Assembly (NCBI RefSeq): GCF_015477805.1
Contig: NZ_JADLQL010000002.1
Coordinates: 744,001-808,000 of the forward strand
Reading direction: 5' to 3'
DNA from: Nocardia flavorosea
GTDB lineage: Bacteria; Actinomycetota; Actinomycetes; Mycobacteriales; Mycobacteriaceae
DNA length: 64,000 nt
Below, one piece after another: positions 11,208-20,300 of the stretch. How positions within the stretch are numbered: the first letter of the stretch is position 1; each line of letters opens with the position of its first letter. The translations under genes and the position numbers were made by a program. The notes under the pieces were generated by a model. The model saw nothing but the letters and a program-made list of their open reading frames with translations. It was not told where the DNA came from and searched no databases.

Positions 11208-12317
11208 TCAGGCCAGGACTCGGGTGATCCAGCGTTGGGGTACATCGATCTCGTCGGGGCGCGGGAGGGTGTCCGCGTCGGTCCATATCGCGTTGAACTG
11301 CTGCATGCCGACCGTTTGCACCACCTCGTCGACGAAAGCCTTTCCGCGCACGTACTGCGCGACCTTGGCGTCGATCCCCAGCAGTGCGCGCAGCAACCGC
11401 TGGACCGGATTGGCGGGACGAGTGCGCCGTTTGTCGAAGGCGGCCCGGATCTGCTCGACCGTGGGCACCACGCTCGGGCCGACGGCATCCATCACGTGGT
11501 CGGCGTGTCCCTCGAGCAAGGTACCCAGCATCAGCAGCCGGTCCAGCGCCTCCCGCTGTGCCGGGGGCTGAGTGGCACGCAGCAGGCCGACCACGCCACG
11601 CGAATTAGGATCGTCGGTGGCCCGGCCACTGCGCCGCAGTCTGAGTTCGGCGATCAGCCGCGCCAGCATCTCCGAGGTGGCCTCGTCCTCGATATCGCCG
11701 AGCACCTCGACGTTCTCGCGCATATAGCCGGCCAGCCACGGGGAAGCCGAGAACTGCACCCGATGGGTCACCTCGTGCAGGCAGACCCACAAGCGGAAAT
11801 CTGCCGGTGACACCCCCAGTGCCCGCTCGACGCCGACGATATTGGGCGCCACCAGTAGCAACGTGCCGTCGGGGCCGGTGAACGGATCGTACTGGCCGAG
11901 GATCGCGGTCGACAGGAAGGCGAGCATGGCGCCCACCTGCACCCCCGCCGGTTTACCGGCCAGCGGGCCACCCCGGTCCGGCGTTCCGGCCCCGGTGAGC
12001 AGTGACATCGAATCGGCCGCGGCACCGATCCAGCCGGGCCGGTCGACGATCCGCGCCGCGGGCACCGGCTGATCGTCCAGCAGACCGGTCACCGCGCGGA
12101 CCGGCTTCTCGGCCCGCACCGACGCGTCGGCGAGTTCGGCCACGGCCTGCTCGGCGGCGAGCCGCGAAGTTCGTGGCCCGGCGGGCACCAGCGCCGCCCC
12201 GGTGCGGGCGGCCCACCGCCAATCCACCGCGCCTGCGAACGTGCGCCGCTCACCTTCGGTATCGGATGGGCCGGCACCGGCCGTCTCGGACGCACCGGGA
12301 CCTTGTCGAATCGTCAT
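11208..12317 (-). CDS. zinc-dependent metalloprotease, DUF2342 family
   Basis: A 369-residue actinobacterial protein of the family sometimes labelled coenzyme F420 biosynthesis-associated. It contains a gluzincin-like HEVTH motif (LHEVTHRVQF) with downstream acidic helix MRENVEVLGDIEDE that could give the third zinc ligand, and the family-typical LLVAPNIVGVER. No signal peptide is seen. Two ATGs are possible; the one at 12317 has GGAGGG four bases upstream and avoids overlap with dacB, so it was chosen over 12341. Position between dacB and tilS is the same as Rv3626c. Substrate unknown; protease activity is inferred from the motif. Confidence 0.88.
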   Translation of the reverse strand: MTIRQGPGASETAGAGPSDTEGERRTFAGAVDWRWAARTGAALVPAGPRTSRLAAEQAVAELADASVRAEKPVRAVTGLLDDQPVPAARIVDRPGWIGAAADSMSLLTGAGTPDRGGPLAGKPAGVQVGAMLAFLSTAILGQYDPFTGPDGTLLLVAPNIVGVERALGVSPADFRLWVCLHEVTHRVQFSASPWLAGYMRENVEVLGDIEDEATSEMLARLIAELRLRRSGRATDDPNSRGVVGLLRATQPPAQREALDRLLMLGTLLEGHADHVMDAVGPSVVPTVEQIRAAFDKRRTRPANPVQRLLRALLGIDAKVAQYVRGKAFVDEVVQTVGMQQFNAIWTDADTLPRPDEIDVPQRWITRVLA

Positions 12318-12331
12318 GCGCCCTCCAGCCG

Positions 12332-13894
12332 TCAGGAACATCCACAGTTGCGCAGCGTGGTCGCGACGGCGTCCAATGCGGGCCGGCTGACCTCCGGCGG
12401 CCGATCGCTCGACATCAAAGTGAAGGTCAGGACCCGGCCGTCACGATCCAGCACATACCCGGCCAACGTACTGGCCACCGACAGAGTTCCGGTCTTGGCG
12501 CGAACCCACCCCGCGCCGCCCTGGTTCTGGGTGACATAACGGCCGGCCAGCGAACCGGTACCGCCCGCGACCGGCAGATAGTCGAGCAGCGGAACCAATG
12601 TGGCGGTCAACATCTGCTCGGGGTCGGCTGGTTCGGACTTCGATCCGGCTCCCGCGCCGAGCGGCGATATCACCGGTTTCGGTGCGGTGCCGGTCGTCGC
12701 CGCATCGATACCGGGGCCGGCGGCGGTGGCCAGTATCCGGTCCAGCACCCGCGCCGGTATCCGGTCGTCGGTCGACAAGCCGCTGCAGTCGTACATGGTC
12801 ACACCGCTCAGATCGAAGCCGTGCTCGGCGAGAACCGCGGCGACCGCGGCGGCCGCCCCGTCGAACGACGCCGGATGGCCGGTGGCCAGCGCGACCTCCC
12901 GGCCGATGGTTTCGGCCAGCACGTTGTCCGAATGCACCATCATGTCGCGCAAACGGTCACGCAGCGGCGCGGAAGCCACCTCGGCCAGCCGTTTGGTTCC
13001 CTCGGGCGCGATACCGATCCGCACCTTGGCCGGATCGAGGCCGAGTTCGGTCGCCAGCCGCCGGCCCACATCCAGCGCCGGGGTGCCCGAACGCGGGGAA
13101 TACTCGACCAGCGGGTCCAGCCGGCCACCGTCGAGCATGATCGGTTCGAGGGGGGCGATCGAACCACCGCCGATATCGACCGGGTCCCAGCCGCGGGCCA
13201 TCGTCGGCCCGGAGTAGCGCGAGATATCGACCACGACGGTGTCCGCCCGCACATCGGCGGTACGCACCTGATTCGCCAGATCGGCCAGGCTGGCGGCGCC
13301 CGGATAGTAACCTTCGCCGCCCGGTTGCGCGGTCAGCGTGGGATCGCCGCCGGCCACCAGCACGATCTCGTCCGGCGCCGCGCCCGCGACCACCCGGGTG
13401 TGCACGCGCTGATCGGCGGGCAGGGTGAGCAGCGCCGCGGCGGTGGTCATGATCTTCGCCGTCGACGACGGCACCCGCGGTTCGTCGGCGCGGGAATTCC
13501 ACAGCACGGCGCCGGTCTCGGCATCGGTGACCGATCCGGCGAAACCACCCAGGTCAGGATTGGCCGTAACCGGTCCCAGAGCCGCCGCGACACCGGCCGG
13601 GCTGGGTACCGGAGCGGTATCGGGCGCGGGCCGGACCTCCGGAAGCACCCGGACCGGAGCGGGCGGCGCCGCGATGGTGAGCCCGCCGTGCCGGAATTCC
13701 GGGGTCCACGGCTGTAATACGACAGCCAGCACCACCGCCGCACCCACCAGCCCCACCAGGACAGTGATCAACCACGCCCGCAACCCACGGCGCCGGCGCC
13801 CCGCCGACCCGTCCATCCCGCTGCCACCCTGCCAAACCACGCTGCCGCCGTCTCCCTCGTACCTGTCCGTGGCACCGGGCCCCGCCGAACCCAT
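12332..13894 (-). CDS. dacB: D-alanyl-D-alanine carboxypeptidase/endopeptidase (PBP4, peptidase S13)
   Basis: Trims or cleaves peptidoglycan cross-links outside the membrane. A single N-terminal anchor helix (about 40-60, after RRRR) is followed by a proline-rich linker and the penicillin-binding fold: SxxK as Ser144-Thr-Ala-Lys147, the second motif SDN in [10 protein letters not shown], and KTG in RAKTGTLS. These are the three active-site boxes of class C PBPs. The 520-residue length assumes the ATG at 13894; a later ATG at 13816 ([10 protein letters not shown]) still keeps the anchor. It is divergent from ppa, and the DUF2342 gene starts 15 bp after it. Homologue by position: Rv3627c. Confidence 0.95.
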   Translation of the reverse strand: MGSAGPGATDRYEGDGGSVVWQGGSGMDGSAGRRRRGLRAWLITVLVGLVGAAVVLAVVLQPWTPEFRHGGLTIAAPPAPVRVLPEVRPAPDTAPVPSPAGVAAALGPVTANPDLGGFAGSVTDAETGAVLWNSRADEPRVPSSTAKIMTTAAALLTLPADQRVHTRVVAGAAPDEIVLVAGGDPTLTAQPGGEGYYPGAASLADLANQVRTADVRADTVVVDISRYSGPTMARGWDPVDIGGGSIAPLEPIMLDGGRLDPLVEYSPRSGTPALDVGRRLATELGLDPAKVRIGIAPEGTKRLAEVASAPLRDRLRDMMVHSDNVLAETIGREVALATGHPASFDGAAAAVAAVLAEHGFDLSGVTMYDCSGLSTDDRIPARVLDRILATAAGPGIDAATTGTAPKPVISPLGAGAGSKSEPADPEQMLTATLVPLLDYLPVAGGTGSLAGRYVTQNQGGAGWVRAKTGTLSVASTLAGYVLDRDGRVLTFTLMSSDRPPEVSRPALDAVATTLRNCGCS

Positions 13895-14002
13895 GTGCCG
13901 CCGACAACCCTATCGGTGTTCGGCTACCGTTCTCGGCGAACAACCGGGTGCGCCGGACGCCGGCCACCACGGTGCATCGTGAGAGCAGCGGAAGGAGTTG
14001 GC

Positions 14003-14494
14003 GTGGAGTTCGACGTCACCATCGAGATCCCCAAGGGTTCGCGCAACAAGTACGAGGTCGACCACGAAACAGGACGGGTCCGGCTGGACCGGTTCCTGTA
14101 CACCTCGATGGCCTACCCGGCCGACTACGGTTTCATCGAGGACACCCTCGGCGAAGACGGCGACCCGCTGGACGCCTTGGTGCTGCTGCCGGACTCGGTG
14201 TTCCCCGGCGTCATCGTCGAGGCCCGGCCCGTCGCCATGTACCGGATGACCGACGAGGCGGGCGGCGACGACAAGATCCTGTGCGTTCCCGCGGGCGATC
14301 CGCGCTGGGACCATATCCAGGACCTCGCCGACGTCCCGGAATTCGAACTGGCCGCGATCAAGCACTTCTTCGAGCGGTACAAGGACCTGGAGCCGGGCAA
14401 GTACGTCAAAGGCTCGGAATGGGTCGGGCGGGCCGAGGCCGAAACCGAGATCGAGGCGTCCTTCCAGCGGTTGAAGGACAAAGGCGGGCACTGA
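14003..14494 (+). CDS. ppa: inorganic pyrophosphatase
   Basis: Hydrolyses pyrophosphate to two phosphates, pulling biosynthetic reactions forward. The 163-residue length is that of family I bacterial enzymes. Signature residues: [13 protein letters not shown] near the N-terminus, [25 protein letters not shown] containing the metal-binding Asp cluster (DGDPLD), and [14 protein letters not shown]. The GTG at 14003 was chosen because GAAGGAG sits five bases before it and homologues begin here ([12 protein letters not shown]); the frame extends upstream into the dacB promoter without a family match. Confidence 0.97.
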   Translation: MEFDVTIEIPKGSRNKYEVDHETGRVRLDRFLYTSMAYPADYGFIEDTLGEDGDPLDALVLLPDSVFPGVIVEARPVAMYRMTDEAGGDDKILCVPAGDPRWDHIQDLADVPEFELAAIKHFFERYKDLEPGKYVKGSEWVGRAEAETEIEASFQRLKDKGGH

Positions 14495-14638
14495 GTTTTT
14501 CGCCGCGCCGGCGCGCGGGGTTTCGGCCCCCTCGGCCCCTGCTTTCCGCCCGCGATACTCGCGGCTGCGCCGCACGGCGCTGAATGACAGGCACGGCCTG
14601 GCGGATGCCCGCGGCTCAGGGGCGAGGCGCACCGCTCA

Positions 14639-14672
14639 GACGATGCCTGCGGGTTTGTCCGCAGGCATCGTC
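14639..14672. terminator. bidirectional terminator hairpin, ppa/crotonase
   Basis: GACGATGCCTGCGG pairs perfectly over 14 bp with its complement across a GTTTGT loop. It lies between the stop codons of the convergent ppa and crotonase genes, the natural place for a two-way terminator. It lacks a U-tract, as is common in high-GC actinobacteria. Confidence 0.7.
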
Positions 14673-14723
14673 GGCTCGGCTCTCGCGGCGGCGAGGAGAA
14701 CTACCGTCCGCCGGTATCCGCTG

Positions 14724-15545
14724 TTACCGGCCCTTGTAATCGGGGGTGCGCTTCTCGAAGACTGCCTGGATGGCCTCGGTGAGATCCTCGGAGGGCAGGA
14801 AGGCGGCGTTCCAGGCAGAAACGTAGCGCAGCCCCTCGGTAACCGCGGGCGAATTGCGCTGGCCGAGGACGTCTTTCACCCCCTGGACCACCAGCGGCGG
14901 GTTGGCGGCGATTTCCCGGGCGGTCGCGTGGGCGCCGGCCAGCACCGCGTCCTGGTCCGGGAAGACGTCGTTGACCAGGCCGATCTTCTCCGCGCGGGCC
15001 GCGTCGATATCCTTGGCCGTGTAGGCGAGTTCACGCAGGTGACCTTCGCCGATGATGCCGGGCAGCCGCTGCAGTGAACCCACATCGGCCACGATCGCGA
15101 CCTTGGCCTCACGCAGGCTGAACTTCGCCTCGGCGCTGGCGTAGCGGATATCCGCGGCGGAAATGAGGTCGAGACCGCCGCCGATGCACCAGCCCGAGAC
15201 GGCGGCGATCACCGGTTTACGGCATTCGGCCACCGCGGTGATCGCATCCTGCAGGCGGCGGATCTCGCCGAGGAAATCGGTACGCGGGGCGGCCAGGGCC
15301 CGGTCGGCCATGAGCGGGCCGAAGGTACCGCTCATCGCGGGCAGGTCCAGGCCGTAGGAGAAGTGCTTCCCCGAGCCGGTGAGTACTACCGCCCGGACTT
15401 CGGGGTCGGCGTCGAGACCGCGGAAGATCTCCGGCAGCTCCCGCCAGAAATCCGGGCCCATTGCGTTTCCCTTACCCGGGCCGGTGAGCGTCACCCGGGC
15501 GACGCGATCGTCGGTTTCGACGGTGAAAGCCTGCCAATCTGTCAT
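14724..15545 (-). CDS. enoyl-CoA hydratase/isomerase family, dienoyl-CoA isomerase-like
   Basis: A 273-residue crotonase, probably of beta-oxidation. The oxyanion segment is GWCIGGGLDLISAADIRY. The residues that define delta3,5-delta2,4-dienoyl-CoA isomerase (rat ECH1 Asp176, Glu196, Asp204) all have counterparts: Asp in GGGLDL, and Glu and Asp eight residues apart in LREAKVAIVADVGSLQRLP. ADVGSLQRLP is the ECH1 hallmark. This argues for isomerisation of odd-position double bonds in unsaturated fatty acids rather than simple hydration. Family membership is certain; the ECH1 subtype is inferred from those residues. Stand-alone gene. Confidence 0.9.
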   Translation of the reverse strand: MTDWQAFTVETDDRVARVTLTGPGKGNAMGPDFWRELPEIFRGLDADPEVRAVVLTGSGKHFSYGLDLPAMSGTFGPLMADRALAAPRTDFLGEIRRLQDAITAVAECRKPVIAAVSGWCIGGGLDLISAADIRYASAEAKFSLREAKVAIVADVGSLQRLPGIIGEGHLRELAYTAKDIDAARAEKIGLVNDVFPDQDAVLAGAHATAREIAANPPLVVQGVKDVLGQRNSPAVTEGLRYVSAWNAAFLPSEDLTEAIQAVFEKRTPDYKGR

Positions 15546-15667
15546 CGGCCCAGACTAATGCCCATACCGTACCGTCCCGGATTACCGGGCGGACCTGTCC
15601 ACTCGCTGGGACGGGCCTGCTCGGTCATCCGCAAACGGCGGCGCAGGCGCCCGGTTCGCCTTACCCT

Positions 15668-16147
15668 GTGGCCATGCGCAGGTCGCTTCCACCGATAACC
15701 TGCCGGGTCTCGGACACTTTGATAGCGCGCGGACACCACGGTCTGATCGTCACCGTGCCGGATACCGCGGCCGGTCCCGCGGAAACCGCGCAGGCGATGG
15801 AGGTGGCGACCGGGGCATTGGTGCAGGCACAGGTCTTCCTACTCGGTGACGACCCGATCCTGCTGCTGGTTTCCGCGGCGCATCAGGTGGACGCCGCGCA
15901 TACCGGCGCACGGCTCGACGGTGAACTGGTGCCCGCGCCCCCGCATCTGGCCGTCAAGTACACCGGACAGCTGCCGGGCAGTATCGCGCCCGTCGGTCAT
16001 CCCGCGAACCTGCCGACCTGGGTGGACAGCACACTGTCGGGGTTCGGTGAGCTGGTGGCGGCCGGTGGCTACCCGGGTGCCGTTTTCCGCACTTCCTATC
16101 GCGAACTCCTGCGGATCACCGCCGGTCTCTCCCTCGATGTGGAATGA
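15668..16147 (+). CDS. YbaK/prolyl-tRNA synthetase-associated domain protein, catalytic Lys replaced
   Basis: A 159-residue stand-alone editing-type domain. The order PDTAAGPAETAQAM...GALVQAQVFLLGDDPILLLVSAAHQVD...SIAPVGHPANLPTWVDSTL...YPGAVFRTSYRELLRITAG follows the YbaK/EbsC family, including the GVxPxGH-like loop and the closing G-x-x-x-x-VFR motif. Such proteins deacylate mischarged tRNAs. In most members the segment reads I-V-K-S-L-V-F; here the lysine is Gln53, so deacylation may be lost. Starts GTG 15668 or ATG 15674 are equivalent choices. A flavin reductase gene follows after 69 bp. Confidence 0.85.
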   Translation: MAMRRSLPPITCRVSDTLIARGHHGLIVTVPDTAAGPAETAQAMEVATGALVQAQVFLLGDDPILLLVSAAHQVDAAHTGARLDGELVPAPPHLAVKYTGQLPGSIAPVGHPANLPTWVDSTLSGFGELVAAGGYPGAVFRTSYRELLRITAGLSLDVE

Positions 16148-16216
16148 CCCGGGTGAACCTTCCACCCAGCGGACCGCCCCGCGCGACCGGGACTATCCGG
16201 GCGTAGCGTCGACTGG

Positions 16217-16777
16217 GTGACCGAAGCACCACGGCCCGAGACCGGCATCCGGATTCCCGACGATCTCAGCGGGATCACCGCCGAGCAATACCGCGCCTCG
16301 ATGCGGCACTATCCGTCCGGCGTCACCATCGTGACGTTGGACTCGGCCACCGGCCCGGTCGGTTTCACCGCGACCTCGTTCGCCTCGCTGTCCCTGGACC
16401 CGCCGCTCGTCTCGTTCAATATCGCCGATACCTCCTCCAGTCTCGCCGCGCTGACCGCCGCGAAATCGGTGGTGATCCATTTCCTGGGCGAACACCAGCG
16501 CCATCTCGCCCAGCGGTTCGCCCGGACCGCGGCGCACCGGTTCAGCGACCCCGCCCTGTGGTCGGCCCTGGACACCGGGGAGCCGGTCCTGCACGGCACC
16601 CCGCTGTGGCTGCGCACCACCATCGAGCAGCTCATCCCGATCGGCGACCACACTCTCGTGGTGGGCCGGGTGGTGAAGGTCCACGACGACACCGAGGAAG
16701 AACCCCCCACCGTCCCCTTGCTCTACTACAAGGGCCGTTACTACCGCCCCACCCCGCTCGCCGACGACGTCGACTGA
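16217..16777 (+). CDS. flavin reductase family protein (HpaC-like)
   Basis: A 186-residue FMN-binding split-barrel reductase. After a variable 30-residue lead come [35 protein letters not shown] and [15 protein letters not shown], the standard segments of the two-component monooxygenase reductase family; the ending [11 protein letters not shown] is also typical. Such enzymes supply reduced flavin to a partner oxygenase, but none is adjacent, so the partner must be elsewhere or the protein acts alone. The GTG start is the only one giving family length. Confidence 0.9.
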   Translation: MTEAPRPETGIRIPDDLSGITAEQYRASMRHYPSGVTIVTLDSATGPVGFTATSFASLSLDPPLVSFNIADTSSSLAALTAAKSVVIHFLGEHQRHLAQRFARTAAHRFSDPALWSALDTGEPVLHGTPLWLRTTIEQLIPIGDHTLVVGRVVKVHDDTEEEPPTVPLLYYKGRYYRPTPLADDVD

Positions 16778-17338
16778 ACGCGGACGCTACCGTCCCCACT
16801 TCGCCGGGCGCAGACTTCTGATTCGGAGCCGTCGGCGCCTTCCGAACGATTCGACCTGCCCGGCCCCACGGCGACAGGAGACCTACGTCCCGCCGAGGCC
16901 GTATGCACGCGCGAGCAGTAGGAGTCCGGCGGTATTCACGGAAGTCGAATCGGCACCCTTCCACGTCCATGCCGCTGACGACCAAGCCACCTCACGGCAC
17001 CGGCGACGGCCGGCTCAGGCGCGACCCGGCCTACTTCACCAGCGCCTGCTCGGAGCCGGACCAGACGCTGCCGAACAACGGCCCCGGCACAGGGCGGCAT
17101 TCGATGGACTCCCTCGCGGTTACCGGAGGTGTCCAGCGTTCCGGCCGAGTCCGGCGAACCCCGAGAGTCCAGAGCGGGTCTGGGCCCGCGGCAGCGGTTT
17201 CGTCACCGGTGGACACAGGGGTCGAAGCCCGCGGGCACCTGCGCGTCAATAGACTCATTCGACCGCTGTTTGCCGGGCGGTAACCCTCGTGTGGGAGAAC
17301 GAGTCGGTCGGCTGGGCGATGGAAGGTGGGCCGGGTAC
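16778..17338. other. 561-bp gap upstream of the Pls-like gene
   Basis: No gene could be supported. Short frames exist on both strands but none resembles a known protein. An intact reading frame continuous with the NRPS opens at 17129, yet its extra 70 residues look non-coding (Arg/Pro/Ser noise). The gap probably holds the promoter and a long leader for the NRPS operon. Confidence 0.4.
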
Positions 17339-20300
17339 ATGCAGGCGCAGCTGCAAACGGTGAGCGGGCTCCGGCGCGCCGAGGCGGCGCCGCGGGCACG
17401 CACGCTGGTCGATGTTCTCGCCGAGACGGCGGCCCGGCACCCGGACGCTCCCGCGGTGGCGACCGCCGACCGCACTCTCTCCTATGCCGAACTGCTGGCG
17501 GAGATCGACCGCTCGGTCCGGGATCTACGGGCGGCCGGGGTTCGCCGTGGTGATCGGGTGGGTGTCCGGATGCCGTCGGGCACCTGGGAGCTGTATCTGA
17601 CCATTTTGGCAGTTCTGCATGCCGGTGCCGCCTATGTTCCGGTCGATGCCGACGATCCCGACGAGCGGGCCCGGCTGGTTTTCGGTGAGGCGCAGGTCAC
17701 CGCGATCGCCACGGCCACGGGAATCGAACCGGCCGGCGACCGCCGCCCCGGTTCGGCAATCGACGGGCAATCCGCGCCCACCGTGGACGACGACGCCTGG
17801 ATCATCTTCACCTCCGGCTCCACCGGCACACCGAAGGGTGTCGCCGTCACCCACCGCAATGCGGCCGCCTTCGTCGACGCGGAGGCGCGCCTGTTCCTGC
17901 GCGACAACCCGCTCGGTCCCGGCGATCGCGTACTGGCCGGGCTCTCGGTCGCCTTCGACGCCTCCTGTGAGGAAATGTGGCTGGCCTGGCGGCACGGCGC
18001 GTGCCTGGTTCCCGCGCCGCGCGCGCTGGTGCGGACCGGCGCGGATCTGGGACCGTGGCTGGTGCGGCAGGGCATCACCGTGGTGTCGACCGTCCCCACG
18101 CTGGCCGCGACCTGGCCCGCCGAGGCGCTGGAATCGGTGCGGCTGTTGATCTTCGGCGGCGAAGCCGTACCGCCGGACCTGGCCGAACGCCTGGCCGACG
18201 ACGATCGCGAGGTATGGAACACCTACGGCCCCACCGAGGCCACCGTGGTCGCCTGCGCTGCGCTGCTGGATGGCACCGGTCCGGTGCGGATCGGGCTGCC
18301 GCTGGACGGCTGGGATCTGGCGGTGGTCGACGCGAACGGCGCCCCAGTGGGTGAGGGCGAATCCGGCGAACTGGTGATCGGCGGTGTAGGTCTTGCCCGC
18401 TACCTCGACCCCGTCAAGGACGCCGAGAAATACGCACCGCTGGCGTCACTGGGCTGGGACCGCGCCTACCGCAGCGGCGATCTGGTCCGCAACGACAGCG
18501 CCGGTCTGATCTTCCTGGGCCGCGCGGACGATCAGGTGAAGATCGGCGGCCGGCGGATCGAGCTCGGCGAGATCGACAATGCCCTCCAGCATCTCCCCGG
18601 GGTGAGCGGCGCCGCCGCCGCGGTACGCACCACTGCCACCGGCTCGCCTGTTCTGATCGGCTACCTCACCGGCGTCCCCGGCGATTACGATTTGACCGCT
18701 GCCCGCACGCAACTGTCCGGGCAGCTTCCCGCCCCGATGATCCCGCGACTGGTGGTCGTCCCCGAACTACCCACCCGCACTTCCGGCAAGGTCGACCGCA
18801 ATGCCCTGCCCTGGCCGCTGGCGGGGGCCGATTCCGGAACCGAACACGGTCTCACGGGCACGGCTGCCTGGGTGGCGCAGATCTGGACCGATGTACTCGC
18901 CGCAGAGATCACCGGCGCCGAGGCCGATTTCTTCGAACTCGGCGGCGGATCGCTGTCGGCGGCGCAACTGGTGTCGGCATTGCGCACGCGGTATCCCCAG
19001 GTAACCGTCGCCGATATCTATGACCATCCGCGACTCGGCGCACTGGCCGAACTCCTCGACGACACCGGTCCGGGCGCCACCGCCGAAACGCGCCGGGTCG
19101 CGCCGACGCCGCGTTCGGCGCAGTTGATCCAGGTGCTCGCGACGATCGCCCTGACCACTCTCACCGGGCTGCAATGGGTGACCTGGCTTGCGGTGGCCGC
19201 GAGTGTCGCGGACGGGTTCGACGTGCTGCCGTGGCTGCCCCGTCTCTCCTGGTGGTGGACCGCATTGCTGTTCGGGGTGTTCATCACTCCGCTGGGCCGG
19301 ATGGCGATCTGCGTCGCCGGTGCCCGTCTCCTCCTCACGGGTGTGAAGCCGGGTAGCTATCCGCGCGGCGGCTCGGTACATGTGCGGTTGTGGGCCGCGG
19401 TCCGGCTGGCCGAGGCCAGCGGTGCGGAAAATCTTTCCGGCGCCCCGTGGATGGTGCCGTTCGCCCGCGCGCTGGGGGCCACCGTCGGCAAGGGGGTCGA
19501 CCTGCACACCCTGCCCCCGGTGACCGGCATGCTCGAACTGCGCGACGGATGCAGCGTAGAACCCGAGGTCGACCTGTCCGGTTACTGGATCGACGGCGAT
19601 ACCGTGCACATCGGTTCGATCCAGGTGGGCAAAGGCGCTGTCGTCGGTGCGCGCTCGGTGCTGCTACCCGGTACCAAGATCGGCCGGGATGCCGAGATCG
19701 CCGCCGGTTCGGCGGTATCCGGGAAAGTGAAGGCCGGTCAGGAATGGGCCGGTTCTCCGGCGGTGAAGGTCGGCCGGGCCCGGCATCGCTGGCCGGCGCA
19801 GACACCCGAGCGGGCCGTGCACTGGGTGATCGCGTACGGGATCGGTTCGCTGGCGCTGGGTGCACTGCCGCTGGCCGGGCTGGCGGCGGGCCTCGCGGTG
19901 ATCGCGTGGGGCGTCCGGGATTCGGTGGATTTCACCGCCGCCCTGCTACCGGCCTTCCTGTGGCTGCCCGTGGCGACCCTGTTCAGCCTGGTGGTGTACG
20001 CGGTGGCCACCGTTGTCGCGGTCCGGCTGCTCAGCATCGGCCTGACCGAGGGCTATCACCCGGTGCGCAGCCGGGTGGGCTGGCAGGTGTGGGCGACCGA
20101 ACGCCTGCTGGATTCGGCTCGCACGTTCCTGTTCCCGCTCTACGCCTCGTTGCTGACCCCGATCTGGTTGCGGCTGCTCGGCGCGAAGGTCGGCAAACGG
20201 GTCGAGGCGTCCACGGTGCTGCTGCTGCCCAAGTTCACCACCGTCGCCGACGGCGCGTTCCTCGCCGACGACACCATGATCGCCAGTTACGAACTGGGCG

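Noticed and set aside
11141..11488. Upstream extension of tilS.
   Set aside because: It overlaps the end of the DUF2342 gene in another frame and does not resemble TilS N-termini.
17129..17338. Seventy-codon upstream extension of the Pls-like gene.
   Set aside because: The added residues are not adenylation-domain sequence and the ATG at 17339 has a good ribosome site.
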